From Alphaproteobacteria bacterium UBA6187 (GTDB lineage Bacteria; Pseudomonadota; Alphaproteobacteria; Rickettsiales; UBA6187), in NCBI GenBank assembly GCA_002422795.1, contig DITJ01000091.1:1-56484 (forward strand): a DNA stretch of 56,484 nt, given 5' to 3'. The notes beneath the pieces were generated by a model, which searched no databases, was not told where the DNA came from, and saw only the letters and a program-made list of their open reading frames with translations. The translations under genes and the position numbers were made by a program. Positions 1 through 8,950 of the stretch are shown here, piece after piece. Position 1 is the first letter of the stretch, and each line of letters starts with the position of its first letter.

Positions 1-18
1 AGGTTTAGCAGTTGGGAT

Positions 19-63
19 AATTATGTTATTTTGGTTATAATGTAACCGCTAAATAACATAATT
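19..63. repeat. Hairpin downstream of mazF
   Basis: Perfect 13-bp inverted repeat (aattatgttattt at 19-31, complement at 51-63) with a 19-nt loop. It lies just past the 3' end of the minus-strand toxin gene and could help end its transcript. There is no clear U-tract, so it is left as a hairpin rather than a terminator. Confidence 0.45.
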
Positions 64-101
64 GACTATTAAAATACTGCATAATCCATAGCAAGTGACA
101 C

Positions 102-437
102 TTAATAAACGCTCAGCCCAAGCTGCAACTTTATAGCCCTTTCAATATCGGATATTTCAATATTTGTTAGTGAAGTGATTTTATCTTTAATTCTTAACTT
201 GCTTACAGTGGTAAGCTGGTCAGCCATTGCTTTGGCTTTTTTTGAGCCAATGAAAACCATAGTTTCTGTAGGATAAATTTTCTCAGTATTACTGGTTACA
301 GGCACAACCTGCACGCGGTTAGCATAGCGGTTATTAGCATTATTACTAATAACAACTGCTGGCCTAATTTTAGTTATTTCCCCACCAATTGAAGGATCAA
401 AATTCACCCAGTAAACGTCGCCACGCTTTAATTCCAT
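102..437 (-). CDS. mazF: MazF/PemK-type toxin (endoribonuclease)
   Basis: A 111-residue protein of the MazF/PemK/CcdB-fold toxin family. Such toxins cut mRNA in the cytoplasm until neutralised by the cognate antitoxin. The N-terminus has the family signature: RGDVYWVNFDP near residues 5-15, then KIRPAVVISN near 23-32, and VVPVTS near 44-49. Length matches the family (about 110 residues). Its start codon overlaps the antitoxin stop codon by one base (TAATG), so the pair is translationally coupled with the antitoxin first. Cutting specificity cannot be read from sequence. Confidence 0.92.
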   Translation of the reverse strand: MELKRGDVYWVNFDPSIGGEITKIRPAVVISNNANNRYANRVQVVPVTSNTEKIYPTETMVFIGSKKAKAMADQLTTVSKLRIKDKITSLTNIEISDIERAIKLQLGLSVY

Positions 438-658
438 TAGAAACCATTTATATCATTTAGTAAATTTTCTGACCACTCATCCGCCATTTTCTCACGGTTT
501 TTATCTAATGCCATTTCACGATAAGCAGCTCCTAATTTAGCCTCAATAAGATAAGGTTTCACCAATTCATTAATAAAATGGCTGATTTTTCCTTTGCCGA
601 TAACTTGGTGCAAACCAGCGTAAATATCATCATCAAGGGAAATAGTAATTTTGTGCAT
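437..658 (-). CDS. MazE-like antitoxin (ribbon-helix-helix type)
   Basis: A 73-residue protein directly upstream of the MazF-type toxin. The N-terminus (KITISLDDDIYAGLHQVI) fits a short beta strand followed by a helix, as in ribbon-helix-helix DNA-binding antitoxins. The acidic, Trp-containing C-terminus (DEWSENLLNDINGF) resembles the toxin-wrapping tail of MazE/ParD-like antitoxins. It probably neutralises the toxin and represses its own operon. An AT-rich stretch with a TATTAT-like box and a GGAG-containing leader lies upstream (660-720). The antitoxin subfamily is uncertain. Confidence 0.8.
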   Translation of the reverse strand: MHKITISLDDDIYAGLHQVIGKGKISHFINELVKPYLIEAKLGAAYREMALDKNREKMADEWSENLLNDINGF

Positions 659-763
659 AATGAAAACTCCAATGGTCGTACAATCATACCACTATAATAC
701 CTCCGCCCTATATAATCAAGAAAAAATCTGGCAATTCCCAGTAGTTTAATGTATATAACTAAC

Positions 764-787
764 ACCTGAAACCTGAAAACTGAAACC
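764..787. repeat. Tandem ACCTGAA-type short repeat before cimA
   Basis: Direct repeat of about 7-8-base units (acctgaa, acctgaaa, actgaaacc) ending 5 bases before the cimA start codon. It belongs to the class of unit-specific tandem repeats seen at about ten places in the window. It leaves cimA without an obvious Shine-Dalgarno sequence. Confidence 0.6.
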
Positions 788-792
788 TTTAT

Positions 793-2385
793 ATGTCCGA
801 ACGAGTATATTTATACGATAGCACGCTCCGCGATGGCGCGCAAACTGAAGGTGTGGATTTTACCGCCGTTGATAAGCAGGATATTGCTAAAAGATTAGAC
901 CAACTAGGTATTGATTATATTGAAGGCGGATGGCCGGGCGCGAACCCTACTGATGATGAATTCTTTGCTCACCTTCCAAAAATGAAAAAAGCGCGTATCA
1001 GCGCCTTTGGCATGACCCGCCGCCCTGGAACTTCCGCAAGTAACGACCCCGGACTTGCCCCGCTACTAAATAGCGGCGTGGGTGTGATTTGCCTTGTGGG
1101 CAAAAGCTGGGATTTCCACGTTAAAAAAGCACTGGAAACTACGCTGGAAGAAAACCTTGCCATGATAAGCGACAGCATAAAATATGTTGTGCAGCAAGAC
1201 CGTGAAGCCGCACTTGATGCTGAGCATTTCTTCGATGGCTATAAAGCTAACCCCCAGTATGCACTAAAATGTGCGAAAGCCGCCTATGAAGCAGGTGCGC
1301 GCTGGGTGGTGCTATGTGATACTAACGGCGGCACACTGCCCCATGAAATTGAAGCAATAGTTGGGGAAGTTACTAAGCATATACCAGGCTCCCACCTTGG
1401 CATACATTGTCATAACGATACCGGCAATGCGGTTGCCAATTCACTCGCGGCAGTGCGCGCTGGCGTACGCCAGGTGCAGGGCACGGTAAATGGCGTGGGT
1501 GAACGCTGCGGCAATGCCAATTTAATAAGTATAATCCCTACCCTTATTTTGAAAATGGGTTTTACAACCGGGATAAAAGAATCGGAACTTCAACACTTAA
1601 CTAAAACCTCGCATTTCCTAGATGAAAAGCTGAATAAGGCTCAAGATAATTTCGCGCCTTATGTCGGCAAATCTGCATTCGCCCATAAAGGCGGCCTGCA
1701 TGTTTCTGCAATCATGAAAAACCCGAAATCCTATGAGCATATAGATCCGGCAACTATCGGCAATGTACGCAACATTCTGGTTTCCAGCCAGGCAGGACGC
1801 GCCAATATATTATCACGCCTTGAATCAGCAGGCTTTAAAACAGAAAATTATAGCAAGCATCTTATCAAAAAACTGGTGGATGAAGTAAAGCAGCGCGAAA
1901 GTGAAGGCTATGCGTTCGAGAATGCCGATGCCAGCTTTGAAGTGCTTGCCCACCGCATACTTGGCGACATTCCCACATATTTCCGCGTGGCTATATTCCG
2001 CGTTATTGATGAACGCCGCTGGGATAACGATGAAAAACTTATCACATTATCAGAAGCCACCGCCACCGTGCTGGTGGGCGGAGAAGAAGTGCTTACCGTT
2101 GCGCGCGGCAATGGCCCTGTAAATGCGCTAGACCAGGCCGTACGCAAAGCTTTGCAGAAAAAATACCCTATGGTAAATGACTTAAAACTGGTGGATTATA
2201 AAGTGCGTATCGTTAATTCCGGCGTTGGCACTGAGGCTATCACCCGCGTACTCATCGAAAGCGAAGATAAAGACGGCTCAAGATGGGTAACAGTTGGAGT
2301 TTCCGCAAATATCATCGATGCATCTTATAATGCCCTGCGCGATAGTATAACTTATAAACTTATTAAGAGTGGGTGTGTAGCCTAA
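793..2385 (+). CDS. cimA: (R)-citramalate synthase
   Basis: A 530-residue protein of the isopropylmalate/homocitrate/citramalate synthase family. It condenses pyruvate and acetyl-CoA to citramalate, the threonine-independent entry to isoleucine synthesis. The TIM-barrel half begins with the family motif YDSTLRDGAQTEG (residues 8-20), and IHCHNDTGNA near residue 205 supplies metal-binding histidines. GVGERCGNANL follows near 235, and a LeuA-type regulatory dimer domain occupies about 400-525. The GAQTEGV and YIEGGWPGANP sequences fit the CimA branch rather than LeuA. It converges on etfA with a 10-bp gap. No Shine-Dalgarno is visible because a short tandem repeat abuts the start. No other isoleucine genes are in the window. 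Confidence 0.93.
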   Translation: MSERVYLYDSTLRDGAQTEGVDFTAVDKQDIAKRLDQLGIDYIEGGWPGANPTDDEFFAHLPKMKKARISAFGMTRRPGTSASNDPGLAPLLNSGVGVICLVGKSWDFHVKKALETTLEENLAMISDSIKYVVQQDREAALDAEHFFDGYKANPQYALKCAKAAYEAGARWVVLCDTNGGTLPHEIEAIVGEVTKHIPGSHLGIHCHNDTGNAVANSLAAVRAGVRQVQGTVNGVGERCGNANLISIIPTLILKMGFTTGIKESELQHLTKTSHFLDEKLNKAQDNFAPYVGKSAFAHKGGLHVSAIMKNPKSYEHIDPATIGNVRNILVSSQAGRANILSRLESAGFKTENYSKHLIKKLVDEVKQRESEGYAFENADASFEVLAHRILGDIPTYFRVAIFRVIDERRWDNDEKLITLSEATATVLVGGEEVLTVARGNGPVNALDQAVRKALQKKYPMVNDLKLVDYKVRIVNSGVGTEAITRVLIESEDKDGSRWVTVGVSANIIDASYNALRDSITYKLIKSGCVA

Positions 2386-2395
2386 ACCCTCACCC

Positions 2396-3325
2396 CTAAA
2401 CCAACTTCTCGATTTCAGGAATTGATGTAAATAAATCCGCAACCAAACCATAATCAGCTACTTCAAAAATCGGAGCGTTTTCATCCTTATTAATGGCAAC
2501 GATGATTTTGCTGTCTTTCATGCCTGCTAAATGCTGGATAGCACCGGAAATTCCCACTGCAATATATAATTCAGGCGCAACAATTTTGCCGGTTTGCCCA
2601 ACCTGGTAATCATTGGAAATATAGCCCGCATCAACTGCCGCGCGGGATGCGCCAATTGCGCAATCATTAATTTTAGCAGCCAGCGATTCCAATATTTTGA
2701 AATTATCTTTGCTACCTAAGCCGCGCCCGCCGGAAATTACCACCCTTGCGCTGGAAAGATCAGGCCCTTTTGCAGCCGCCCCTTCATTCCTTACGAAAGA
2801 TACTGAATTAGTTGCACCTTTGCCGCTAATATTTTCCACCGCTGCATTTCCACCAAGTTCTGCTTTTGCAAATTTAGTGGTGCGGATGGTCATGATTTTT
2901 ATTTTATCAAGCGATTGTACCGTGGCTATTGCATTGCCTGCATATATCGGGCGCTTGAAACTATCTGGTGATATAATTTCCATAACATCAGTGATTTGCG
3001 CCACATCTAGGATAGCCGCCACGCGCGGCAGAAAATTCTTACCAAACGTATTTGAAGGGGCAAGAATATACGAATAATTCACCCCTAATTCTATAACCAG
3101 GGAAGCAATATTTTCTGCCAGGAAATGTTCATATGCAGAATCATCAGCACTTAAAACTTTTGTAACGCCGGAGATTTTAGCAGCCTCTTGTGCAGCACCG
3201 CTACAGTCTTTCCCCGCAACCAGAATGTGAATTTCTCCACCGATTTTCTTTGCCGCTTCCACTGTGTTTAATGTGGATGGGCTTATTGCGGTGTGGTTAT
3301 GTTCGGCTATTACTAGTATTGTCAT
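2396..3325 (-). CDS. etfA: Electron transfer flavoprotein alpha subunit
   Basis: A 309-residue protein of normal EtfA length. EtfAB takes electrons from acyl-CoA and related dehydrogenases and passes them to ETF-ubiquinone oxidoreductase. The N-terminal Rossmann-like domain (TILVIAEHN) is followed by the C-terminal FAD-binding domain. That domain carries ISGGRGLGSKDNF near 195-207, GASRAAVDAGY near 222-232, and QVGQTGKIVAPELYIAVGISGAIQH near 240-264. It lies downstream of etfB in the same direction, separated by 159 bp that hold a G+C-rich palindrome. The two subunits may therefore not be expressed strictly 1:1 from one message. Confidence 0.96.
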   Translation of the reverse strand: MTILVIAEHNHTAISPSTLNTVEAAKKIGGEIHILVAGKDCSGAAQEAAKISGVTKVLSADDSAYEHFLAENIASLVIELGVNYSYILAPSNTFGKNFLPRVAAILDVAQITDVMEIISPDSFKRPIYAGNAIATVQSLDKIKIMTIRTTKFAKAELGGNAAVENISGKGATNSVSFVRNEGAAAKGPDLSSARVVISGGRGLGSKDNFKILESLAAKINDCAIGASRAAVDAGYISNDYQVGQTGKIVAPELYIAVGISGAIQHLAGMKDSKIIVAINKDENAPIFEVADYGLVADLFTSIPEIEKLV

Positions 3326-3401
3326 CTTTATTCCTTCTTATTTATAACCTGAGTTCTGGATAACATCGCTAAAAACTTATTTGCAAGAAAGAATGTCTGG
3401 C

Positions 3402-3428
3402 GCTCCCTCTCCCTGAGGGAGAGGGAGC
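3402..3428. repeat. GCTCCCTCTCCC palindrome between etfB and etfA
   Basis: Perfect 13-bp inverted repeat (gctccctctccct, then complement) with a one-base loop, flanked by AGAAAG/CTTTCT that extends the pairing. The same CCCTCTCCC...GGGAGAGGG motif recurs at 41033-41060 and 41180-41215. It is a dispersed palindromic repeat and may act as an attenuator between the two ETF genes. Confidence 0.7.
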
Positions 3429-3484
3429 TTTCTTTCCTAATTCTCACTATAAGATAACAACTTAACCTTTCACTACCAACGCAC

Positions 3485-4231
3485 CTACAAAACCCCAGCT
3501 TCCTTCAACTTCCCTACCAACTCCTCAACGCTTGCAACCTTCGCCCCGCCTTTGCGTTTTGGTGGCTCTTCCACTTTTATGGTTTTAAGCCTTGGGGTTA
3601 TATCAACACCGTAATCTTCTGGCTTTTTGGTAGCAAGGGGCTTGGCGCGCGCTTTCATAATATTCGGCAGTGCCGCATAACGCGGCTCATTCAGACGTAA
3701 ATCGGTAGTTATTATTGCGGGAAGTTTTACATTTATAACTTCGGTGCCGGAATCCACCTCGCGGGAAACCTCGGCGCTATCACCATTTATAGTAACTTTG
3801 GATGCAAATGTTGCTTGCGGCCAGTTAAGGAGCGCAGCCAGCATTTGCCCGGTCTGGTTAAAATCATCATCAATGGATTGCTTACCCATTATCACCAGGC
3901 CAGGATTTTCTTCCACAATAATGGCTTTTAATAATTTGGCAACGGCAAGCGGCTGTAATTCAGCATCTGTAAGCACATGGATTCCGCGGTCTGCGCCCAT
4001 TGCCATGGCAGTGCGGATTACTTCCTGCGCTTTATCAACTCCTAAAGATACCACTACAATTTCTGTAGCTACGCCTTTTTCTTTAAGCCGGATGGCTTCT
4101 TCAACGGCAATTTCGTCAAAAGGGTTCATCGACATTTTAACATTGGCAGTTTCCACGCCGGAATTATCAGATTTTACGCGCACTTTAACGTTGTAATCAA
4201 CCGCGCGCTTTACTGTTACTAGGATTTTCAT
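3485..4231 (-). CDS. etfB: Electron transfer flavoprotein beta subunit
   Basis: A 248-residue protein, the usual EtfB length. It forms the AMP-binding subunit of the ETF heterodimer. The N-terminus MKILVTVKRAVDYNVKVRV is diagnostic, and the ETF-beta signature appears in the DLRLNEPRYAALPNIMKARAK stretch near residues 177-197. DDDFNQTGQMLAALLNWPQATFAS near 120-143 is also typical. It precedes etfA on the minus strand. Upstream lies a short tandem-repeat hairpin (4245-4316) and then a HIG1-like gene, a neighbour pairing common in alphaproteobacteria. Confidence 0.96.
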   Translation of the reverse strand: MKILVTVKRAVDYNVKVRVKSDNSGVETANVKMSMNPFDEIAVEEAIRLKEKGVATEIVVVSLGVDKAQEVIRTAMAMGADRGIHVLTDAELQPLAVAKLLKAIIVEENPGLVIMGKQSIDDDFNQTGQMLAALLNWPQATFASKVTINGDSAEVSREVDSGTEVINVKLPAIITTDLRLNEPRYAALPNIMKARAKPLATKKPEDYGVDITPRLKTIKVEEPPKRKGGAKVASVEELVGKLKEAGVL

Positions 4232-4244
4232 TTTTAACCTTTTT

Positions 4245-4316
4245 AGAGTTCAGAGTTCGGAGTTCAGAGTTCAGTAATTAAAGAAGTATACTGAACTCTG
4301 AACTCCGAACTCTGAC
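4245..4316. repeat. AGTTCAG-unit tandem-repeat hairpin
   Basis: Tandem copies of a 7-8-base unit (agttcag/agttcgg) at 4245-4274 face inverted copies at 4291-4316 and form a stem of about 25 bp. It sits between the HIG1-like gene and etfB. The same unit is used at 13574-13713; other loci use unrelated units in the same layout. Confidence 0.8.
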
Positions 4317-4318
4317 CA

Positions 4319-4504
4319 CTATCTTTTCACATAAAAATACATAAACGCAAGCATTATTATCGCCAAAAACTGGAACACAACACGCGCTATCATAAGCTTG
4401 TTGCTATATTTTTTATTTATTTTCCCACCCTTGGCAAGAACGAAGATACCTGCAATAAGGATTAAAATGGTGATAAATATAAGTATCAGTGGGATTGTTT
4501 GCAT
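4319..4504 (-). CDS. HIG1-domain / twin-transmembrane small protein
   Basis: A 61-residue protein with two hydrophobic helices (about 4-24 and 41-58) separated by a basic loop. The second half, SNKLMIARVVFQFLAIIMLAFMYF, matches the HIG1-type twin-transmembrane proteins annotated next to etfBA in alphaproteobacteria. The mitochondrial relatives are respiratory supercomplex factors; the bacterial role is not established. It is codirectional with etfB and could share its transcript, although a repeat hairpin intervenes. Confidence 0.75.
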   Translation of the reverse strand: MQTIPLILIFITILILIAGIFVLAKGGKINKKYSNKLMIARVVFQFLAIIMLAFMYFYVKR

Positions 4505-4538
4505 AAATTTTTATAGTTAGGGATTAGGTAACATCTCG

Positions 4539-4706
4539 TTTTGTATAGGTTGCTTAAAGTGCAACGTCATTGCGAGGAGTCGGCCTCTTGGGAGTACGAC
4601 GTGGCAATCCATCGCATCGATGTTGCTAACACTGGATCGCCACTTCGTGCTCGCTTCGCTTCGACTCATCGCGATGACGTTGCACTTTAAGTAACCAATT
4701 ACAAAA
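4539..4706. repeat. Long palindromic element, CGTCATTGCGAGGA family (copy 1)
   Basis: About 168 bp with imperfect inverted arms of about 45 bp. The left arm contains CTTAAAGTGCAACGTCAT and the right arm (from about 4662) is its complement. The inner part has a second inverted pair, GTGGCAATCCA facing TGGATCGCCAC. The inner motifs recur at 42399-42574. An open frame spans the element on the minus strand but is only the repeat read through. Confidence 0.85.
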
Positions 4707-4824
4707 CTATACATTACACAGTCAATTCTTCAACATGAAGCATAACAAATAATTTTATAAAAACATATTTATAAAATATAGCTTATATTATATTCTGGTA
4801 GGAACCACATAAACAGGTAATGTT

Positions 4825-5904
4825 ATGAAAGGTGAAGTAGTTTATCTATATGCGTTTGATGTAGCCAATGGAATAATAATTGGCAAAGTTGGAGAGGTGC
4901 TTGCAAGCAAGCCGGTTCCCCTTGAAATAAATATCGACCACACCATCCCTAAAGACACCCCATTATACAAACCGTTATCAATTGAGCTTGCTCCCCTTAA
5001 CACTTTAATTACCGGGCATTTAATCCGCCCCATGATTCATGTTTATGAAATAGGCGCTATTTCAATTGCTATGCGTGTATCGGTTGAAATAGAAAATCTG
5101 AATGAGCTCATGCCATTCCACATGCCAACACTTGAAAATGGCAAAAGCTTAAGTGAAGCCGCCAAGGAAATATGTATTGATGCCTGCAAAAGCCTGAAGG
5201 ATGTTATGGTGCAGCCTTCCGATTTTTCTGAGCCGGAAGCCTATACTGTGTTTTGCCTGACTGATATTGGAAATCAGCCTGATTTAGATGAATGGCTGGT
5301 TAATAACCGTACTGCAATTGCAGAATTACTTACAGAAAGTAAGCCGGGCCTGCTGGATGAAATGCAGGTTGATGAAGTTATGCGCATTCAATATGCCTAT
5401 GCAAAGGGTGATTTAACCATTATCGACTGGGATGCGGCTTTCGTAGTAGACCTTACAGGCTATGTGGATGATGTTCTATATGTGCTGGAACTTGCTAATT
5501 TGCAGTTGGAAGAATATCTGGCAATGGACAAAAAACTTGATGGCTACCTGAACAAAGCCTATGAGGATGTGAAATCCCACAATTTACGCTTATTCCGTTC
5601 TTATCCGAAAATACTGAAGACTTTACGCGTTTTAAGTGTTGATGTAATCAAGCTTAATGATGAAGTTACCAATATCACAAAATTCTTCGGAGATTGGTAT
5701 CTGGCAAGGGTTTACTTAGGTGCGCATGAGCGCTTTCACCTGGAACAATGGCGAAATAGCGTAGGTGCGCGCCTTAAGCAACTTGATTCCATTTATACGG
5801 TTGTGCATTCGGAAATTACAAATTTCAGGATGCTATCGATGGAGGCATTAATAGTAATATTCTTTGCCATTGATTTACTTATGCTGTTCTTTCTCAGGCA
5901 TTGA
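4825..5904 (+). CDS. Tail-anchored membrane protein of unknown function (RMD1/DUF155-like layout)
   Basis: A 359-residue protein I do not recognise with confidence. Residues 1-330 are soluble and acidic, with LTIIDWDAAFVVDLTGYVDDVLYVLELANLQLEEY near 192-226 as the most family-like stretch. A long helical region ends in a single hydrophobic segment (about 339-357, MEALIVIFFAIDLLMLFFL) and a basic tail. A soluble domain followed by a helical hairpin and a C-terminal membrane anchor resembles the RMD1/DUF155 family, but I cannot align it by eye and treat that as a guess. It stands alone, followed by a 163-bp palindromic repeat. Confidence 0.7.
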   Translation: MKGEVVYLYAFDVANGIIIGKVGEVLASKPVPLEINIDHTIPKDTPLYKPLSIELAPLNTLITGHLIRPMIHVYEIGAISIAMRVSVEIENLNELMPFHMPTLENGKSLSEAAKEICIDACKSLKDVMVQPSDFSEPEAYTVFCLTDIGNQPDLDEWLVNNRTAIAELLTESKPGLLDEMQVDEVMRIQYAYAKGDLTIIDWDAAFVVDLTGYVDDVLYVLELANLQLEEYLAMDKKLDGYLNKAYEDVKSHNLRLFRSYPKILKTLRVLSVDVIKLNDEVTNITKFFGDWYLARVYLGAHERFHLEQWRNSVGARLKQLDSIYTVVHSEITNFRMLSMEALIVIFFAIDLLMLFFLRH

Positions 5905-5921
5905 TAAAAAAGAAATATGTA

Positions 5922-6084
5922 TATACTCATTCTGTCTCAAACTACCGATTATAATGCCTCGTCTTTATTTGTTATATAAAAAAATTAAATCTTTGAAATA
6001 GAGCCGCTATTACTTCAGATTTAACTTTTCCCTATAACAAAAAATACTTGATTCTAATAGGCAGTTTGAAACAGAATGAGTATA
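5922..6084. repeat. 163-bp hairpin MITE, TATACTCATTCTG family (copy A)
   Basis: A full-length imperfect palindrome beginning TATACTCATTCTG and ending CAGAATGAGTATA, with arms of about 80 bp. A copy of the same length in the opposite orientation lies at 36283-36445 with about seven differences by hand count. Internally deleted copies occur at 21885-21925 and 38151-38197. No open frame is carried, so it is a non-autonomous element. Confidence 0.92.
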
Positions 6085-6129
6085 GTTTTAATTGCACTTC
6101 AGAAGCCTATATGTATATTATAGCTTTGA

Positions 6130-7467
6130 ATGAGCAATGGTGCACGCGTGATATATTTAGAAGTTCTATTTATTTTATTTTTGATTTTTCTTAATGGCAT
6201 ATTTGCCATGTCAGAACTTGCGATTGTCTCCGCGAAGAAAGTGCACTTGAAGAGGTTAGCTGAAGAAGGCAGCAAATCCGCCCGTCTTGCCCTTGATTTT
6301 TCTCAGGACACAGGTCGGTTCCTTCCTACTGTGCAAATAGGAATTACACTTATTGGCGTTCTATCTGGTGCATTTAGCGGTGCAACACTGGCCACTCCAC
6401 TCACGCATTATCTGGAAGCGCTAGGCCTTAATACCGATACGGCGGAATTTATTTCCGTTACCGGCATTGTGGTTGTGGTAACTTATTTTACCCTGATTAT
6501 CGGTGAGCTGGTGCCAAAGGAACTAGCACTTAGAAATCCTGAAGGCCTTGCCCTATTCATATCGCCGATAATTTATTGGCTCTCACGCGTCACTTCGCCT
6601 GTGGTTTCATTGTTGGATGTATCTTGCCGCACAGTGCTTAAAGTTATTGGGGCTGGAGAAAAACCCAAAACAACCGTTACGGAAGAAGAGGTCCGTTCAA
6701 TGATTGATGAGGGAACCGAGCATGGACTTTTTGAAGAGGCTGAACGGGATATGATTTCAGGAATTATGCTTCTTGCGGATAAACCTATCAGCGCATTCAT
6801 GCTGCCGCGCATAGATGTAATTTCTATCAGCCGCAGTGCTTCTTTAGATGAAATAAGGCAGACACTTGCAGAACATCCTTATTCACGTTACCCGGTTTAT
6901 GATGGGCCTCACCGCGATATTGTGGGAATTTTGCAAGCCAAGGATATGCTGAATTATTTACTCAGCGGCAAACAACTAGACACAGAAGCTTTGCTGGTTG
7001 ATGTGCCGACATTCGCTGAAATAACTTCTACCATGAAGGTAATTGAGTATTTGCGAACCGTACCTGTCCACATGGCAATTATTGTAGATGAATATGGCTT
7101 ATTTGTAGGAATTATTACCTTAACCGATTTAGTTGAAGTTATTACAGGTGAATTATATGAGCATGGCGATACCGGCATGGAGATGGTACAGCGTGATGAT
7201 GGCTCTTGGGCTATTGATGCCAGCATTTTGCTGGAGATTGCCTTTGAAGAGATTGGTATTACATCTATGCCAAAGAATGCTAATTACCACACCCTTGCAG
7301 GATTCATGTTACAGAAATTTGGCATTATACCAAAAGTTGGTGATAAATTTCACTATAAAGGCTACCGCTTTGAAGTAATCGATATGGATGGCAATAGGAT
7401 AGATAAAGTATTAATTAGGAAGATTGTAAAATTTAAAAAGTCTGCGCCACTTCCAATAGCTGGGTAA
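6130..7467 (+). CDS. HlyC/CorC-family transporter (CNNM-CBS-CorC)
   Basis: A 445-residue inner-membrane protein of the hemolysin C/CorC family, implicated in divalent cation transport or resistance. The N-terminal CNNM/DUF21 domain (about 1-180) has several membrane helices, including LNGIFAMSELAIVSAKK near 17-33 and IIGELVPKELALRNPEG near 123-139. A tandem CBS pair follows (about 200-330; MLPRIDVISI, YSRYPVYDG, MAIIVDEYGLFVGIITLTDLVEVI). A C-terminal CorC domain (about 350-435) ends the protein. Its length matches the family. The gene starts 45 bp past MITE copy A, which probably forms its upstream region. Substrate cannot be decided. Confidence 0.92.
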   Translation: MSNGARVIYLEVLFILFLIFLNGIFAMSELAIVSAKKVHLKRLAEEGSKSARLALDFSQDTGRFLPTVQIGITLIGVLSGAFSGATLATPLTHYLEALGLNTDTAEFISVTGIVVVVTYFTLIIGELVPKELALRNPEGLALFISPIIYWLSRVTSPVVSLLDVSCRTVLKVIGAGEKPKTTVTEEEVRSMIDEGTEHGLFEEAERDMISGIMLLADKPISAFMLPRIDVISISRSASLDEIRQTLAEHPYSRYPVYDGPHRDIVGILQAKDMLNYLLSGKQLDTEALLVDVPTFAEITSTMKVIEYLRTVPVHMAIIVDEYGLFVGIITLTDLVEVITGELYEHGDTGMEMVQRDDGSWAIDASILLEIAFEEIGITSMPKNANYHTLAGFMLQKFGIIPKVGDKFHYKGYRFEVIDMDGNRIDKVLIRKIVKFKKSAPLPIAG

Positions 7468-7561
7468 AACCATGGCAAACGCATTTAAAATCAACCACCC
7501 CCATCATAATCACAATCGGTATTAGTTCCAAACTTATGCCACCATTTCTTTAAAAACAGGC

Positions 7562-8941
7562 TCAAAAAAATTCAAACTTCACCGAAAATACAGCCTCTAC
7601 CTTCTTAACCATGCTTGCCTGGCAAAGGATAATAATGCGGTCTTTGGCCTGGATAACGCTATCATCATCCGGCAAAATAACTAAATCACCCCGGAGAATC
7701 AATCCAACTATTATGCCATGCGGAAGATTAAGTTCGCCAATATTTTTGCCGACAATATGCGATAACTCCACCGCTTCCGCCTCAATAATTTCAGCCTTAC
7801 CTTTGCAGATAGAATGCGCAGAAAGTATCCTGCCGCTCCTGATATGCTGTAAAATGCCAGATACGGTAATTTCGCGTGGGTTTACCGCAACATCAATACC
7901 AAGGGAAGAAACCAGCGGTGAATATGAGGCGGTATTATTTACCAGCGCAACCACCCTTTGGCAGCCAAAACGCTTGGAAAGAAGCGATACCAGAATATTT
8001 ACTTCATCATCATTGGAAACGGCTATAACTGTTTCTGATACTGCAACATTGGCTTCATCAAGTATTTCCTGAGATAAAGCATCACCATTAATAACAGTGG
8101 TGCGCTCAAGGTTTTCTGCAATATATTCCGCCCTTTCGCGATTTAACTCGATAAGTTTTACTTTAACATCAGGGGCTTCTTTTTCAAGATACTGCGCAAG
8201 GAACAAACCTATATTGCCGCCGCCCACAATTATAATACGCCTTGCCTCGCGCTCCTCATGGCCAAACATAGCCATCGCGTCCTGGACGTTTTTAGTATCA
8301 CAGGCAAAATATAATTCATCATCTTCAAGAAGTTCAACCCCATCACTGATAACCATGAAATTATCACCGCGCATCACGCCAAGAATAGAAACATTTATAG
8401 GGATAACTTTATTCTGTATCCTGTAAAGCAGCATATTAACCATAGGGCAATCCAGCGTGCAGCGCATCCCCACAACTTTAATCCTGCCATCGGCAAACGG
8501 GATTGTATCAACCGCGCCAGGCACATGCAGGCGGTGGATTACAGCCTCGGCTACTGCCTGCTCTGGTGATATGATAAAATCTATCGGTAAATGATCGTGC
8601 CTGTATAATTTCTTCCACTCAGGTTGCAGGTAATTCTGGTTACGGATACGGGCAATTTTGGTGGGGATATTAAACAGGGAGTGCGCAACCTGGCAGGCGA
8701 CCATATTTACTTCATCAGATTTTGTAACCGCGATAATCATATCGGCACTTGCCGCGCCCACCTCTTCCAATACGGTGGGGTGTGATGCAAAGCCTACATA
8801 CACTTTTACATCCAGATTATCACTGATTTTACTGATAAGTTCAGGAGATTGGTCAATAACAGTTACGTCATTACCCTCCATAGAAAGATACTTTGCTATA
8901 GAAGTGCCTACCTGACCTGCGCCGCAAATAATTATTTTCAT
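7562..8941 (-). CDS. trkA: Trk potassium uptake regulatory subunit TrkA
   Basis: A 459-residue cytoplasmic NAD-binding regulator of the Trk potassium channel. Two Rossmann/RCK-N units are visible: IIICGAGQVGTSIAKYLS at 3-20, and RRIIIVGGGNIGLFLAQYLE near 230-249. Each is followed by a TrkA-C type segment. The open frame runs 15 codons further upstream, but that stretch reads through a tandem-repeat hairpin. The ATG at 8941 directly precedes the first Rossmann strand and is preceded by AAGAAAA. trkA downstream of ntrX is the common alphaproteobacterial order. Confidence 0.93.
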   Translation of the reverse strand: MKIIICGAGQVGTSIAKYLSMEGNDVTVIDQSPELISKISDNLDVKVYVGFASHPTVLEEVGAASADMIIAVTKSDEVNMVACQVAHSLFNIPTKIARIRNQNYLQPEWKKLYRHDHLPIDFIISPEQAVAEAVIHRLHVPGAVDTIPFADGRIKVVGMRCTLDCPMVNMLLYRIQNKVIPINVSILGVMRGDNFMVISDGVELLEDDELYFACDTKNVQDAMAMFGHEEREARRIIIVGGGNIGLFLAQYLEKEAPDVKVKLIELNRERAEYIAENLERTTVINGDALSQEILDEANVAVSETVIAVSNDDEVNILVSLLSKRFGCQRVVALVNNTASYSPLVSSLGIDVAVNPREITVSGILQHIRSGRILSAHSICKGKAEIIEAEAVELSHIVGKNIGELNLPHGIIVGLILRGDLVILPDDDSVIQAKDRIIILCQASMVKKVEAVFSVKFEFF

Positions 8942-8950
8942 TTTTCTTAA

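Noticed and set aside
4517..4714. 65-residue minus-strand ORF
   Set aside because: It coincides with a long palindromic repeat and has no ribosome site or recognisable protein features.
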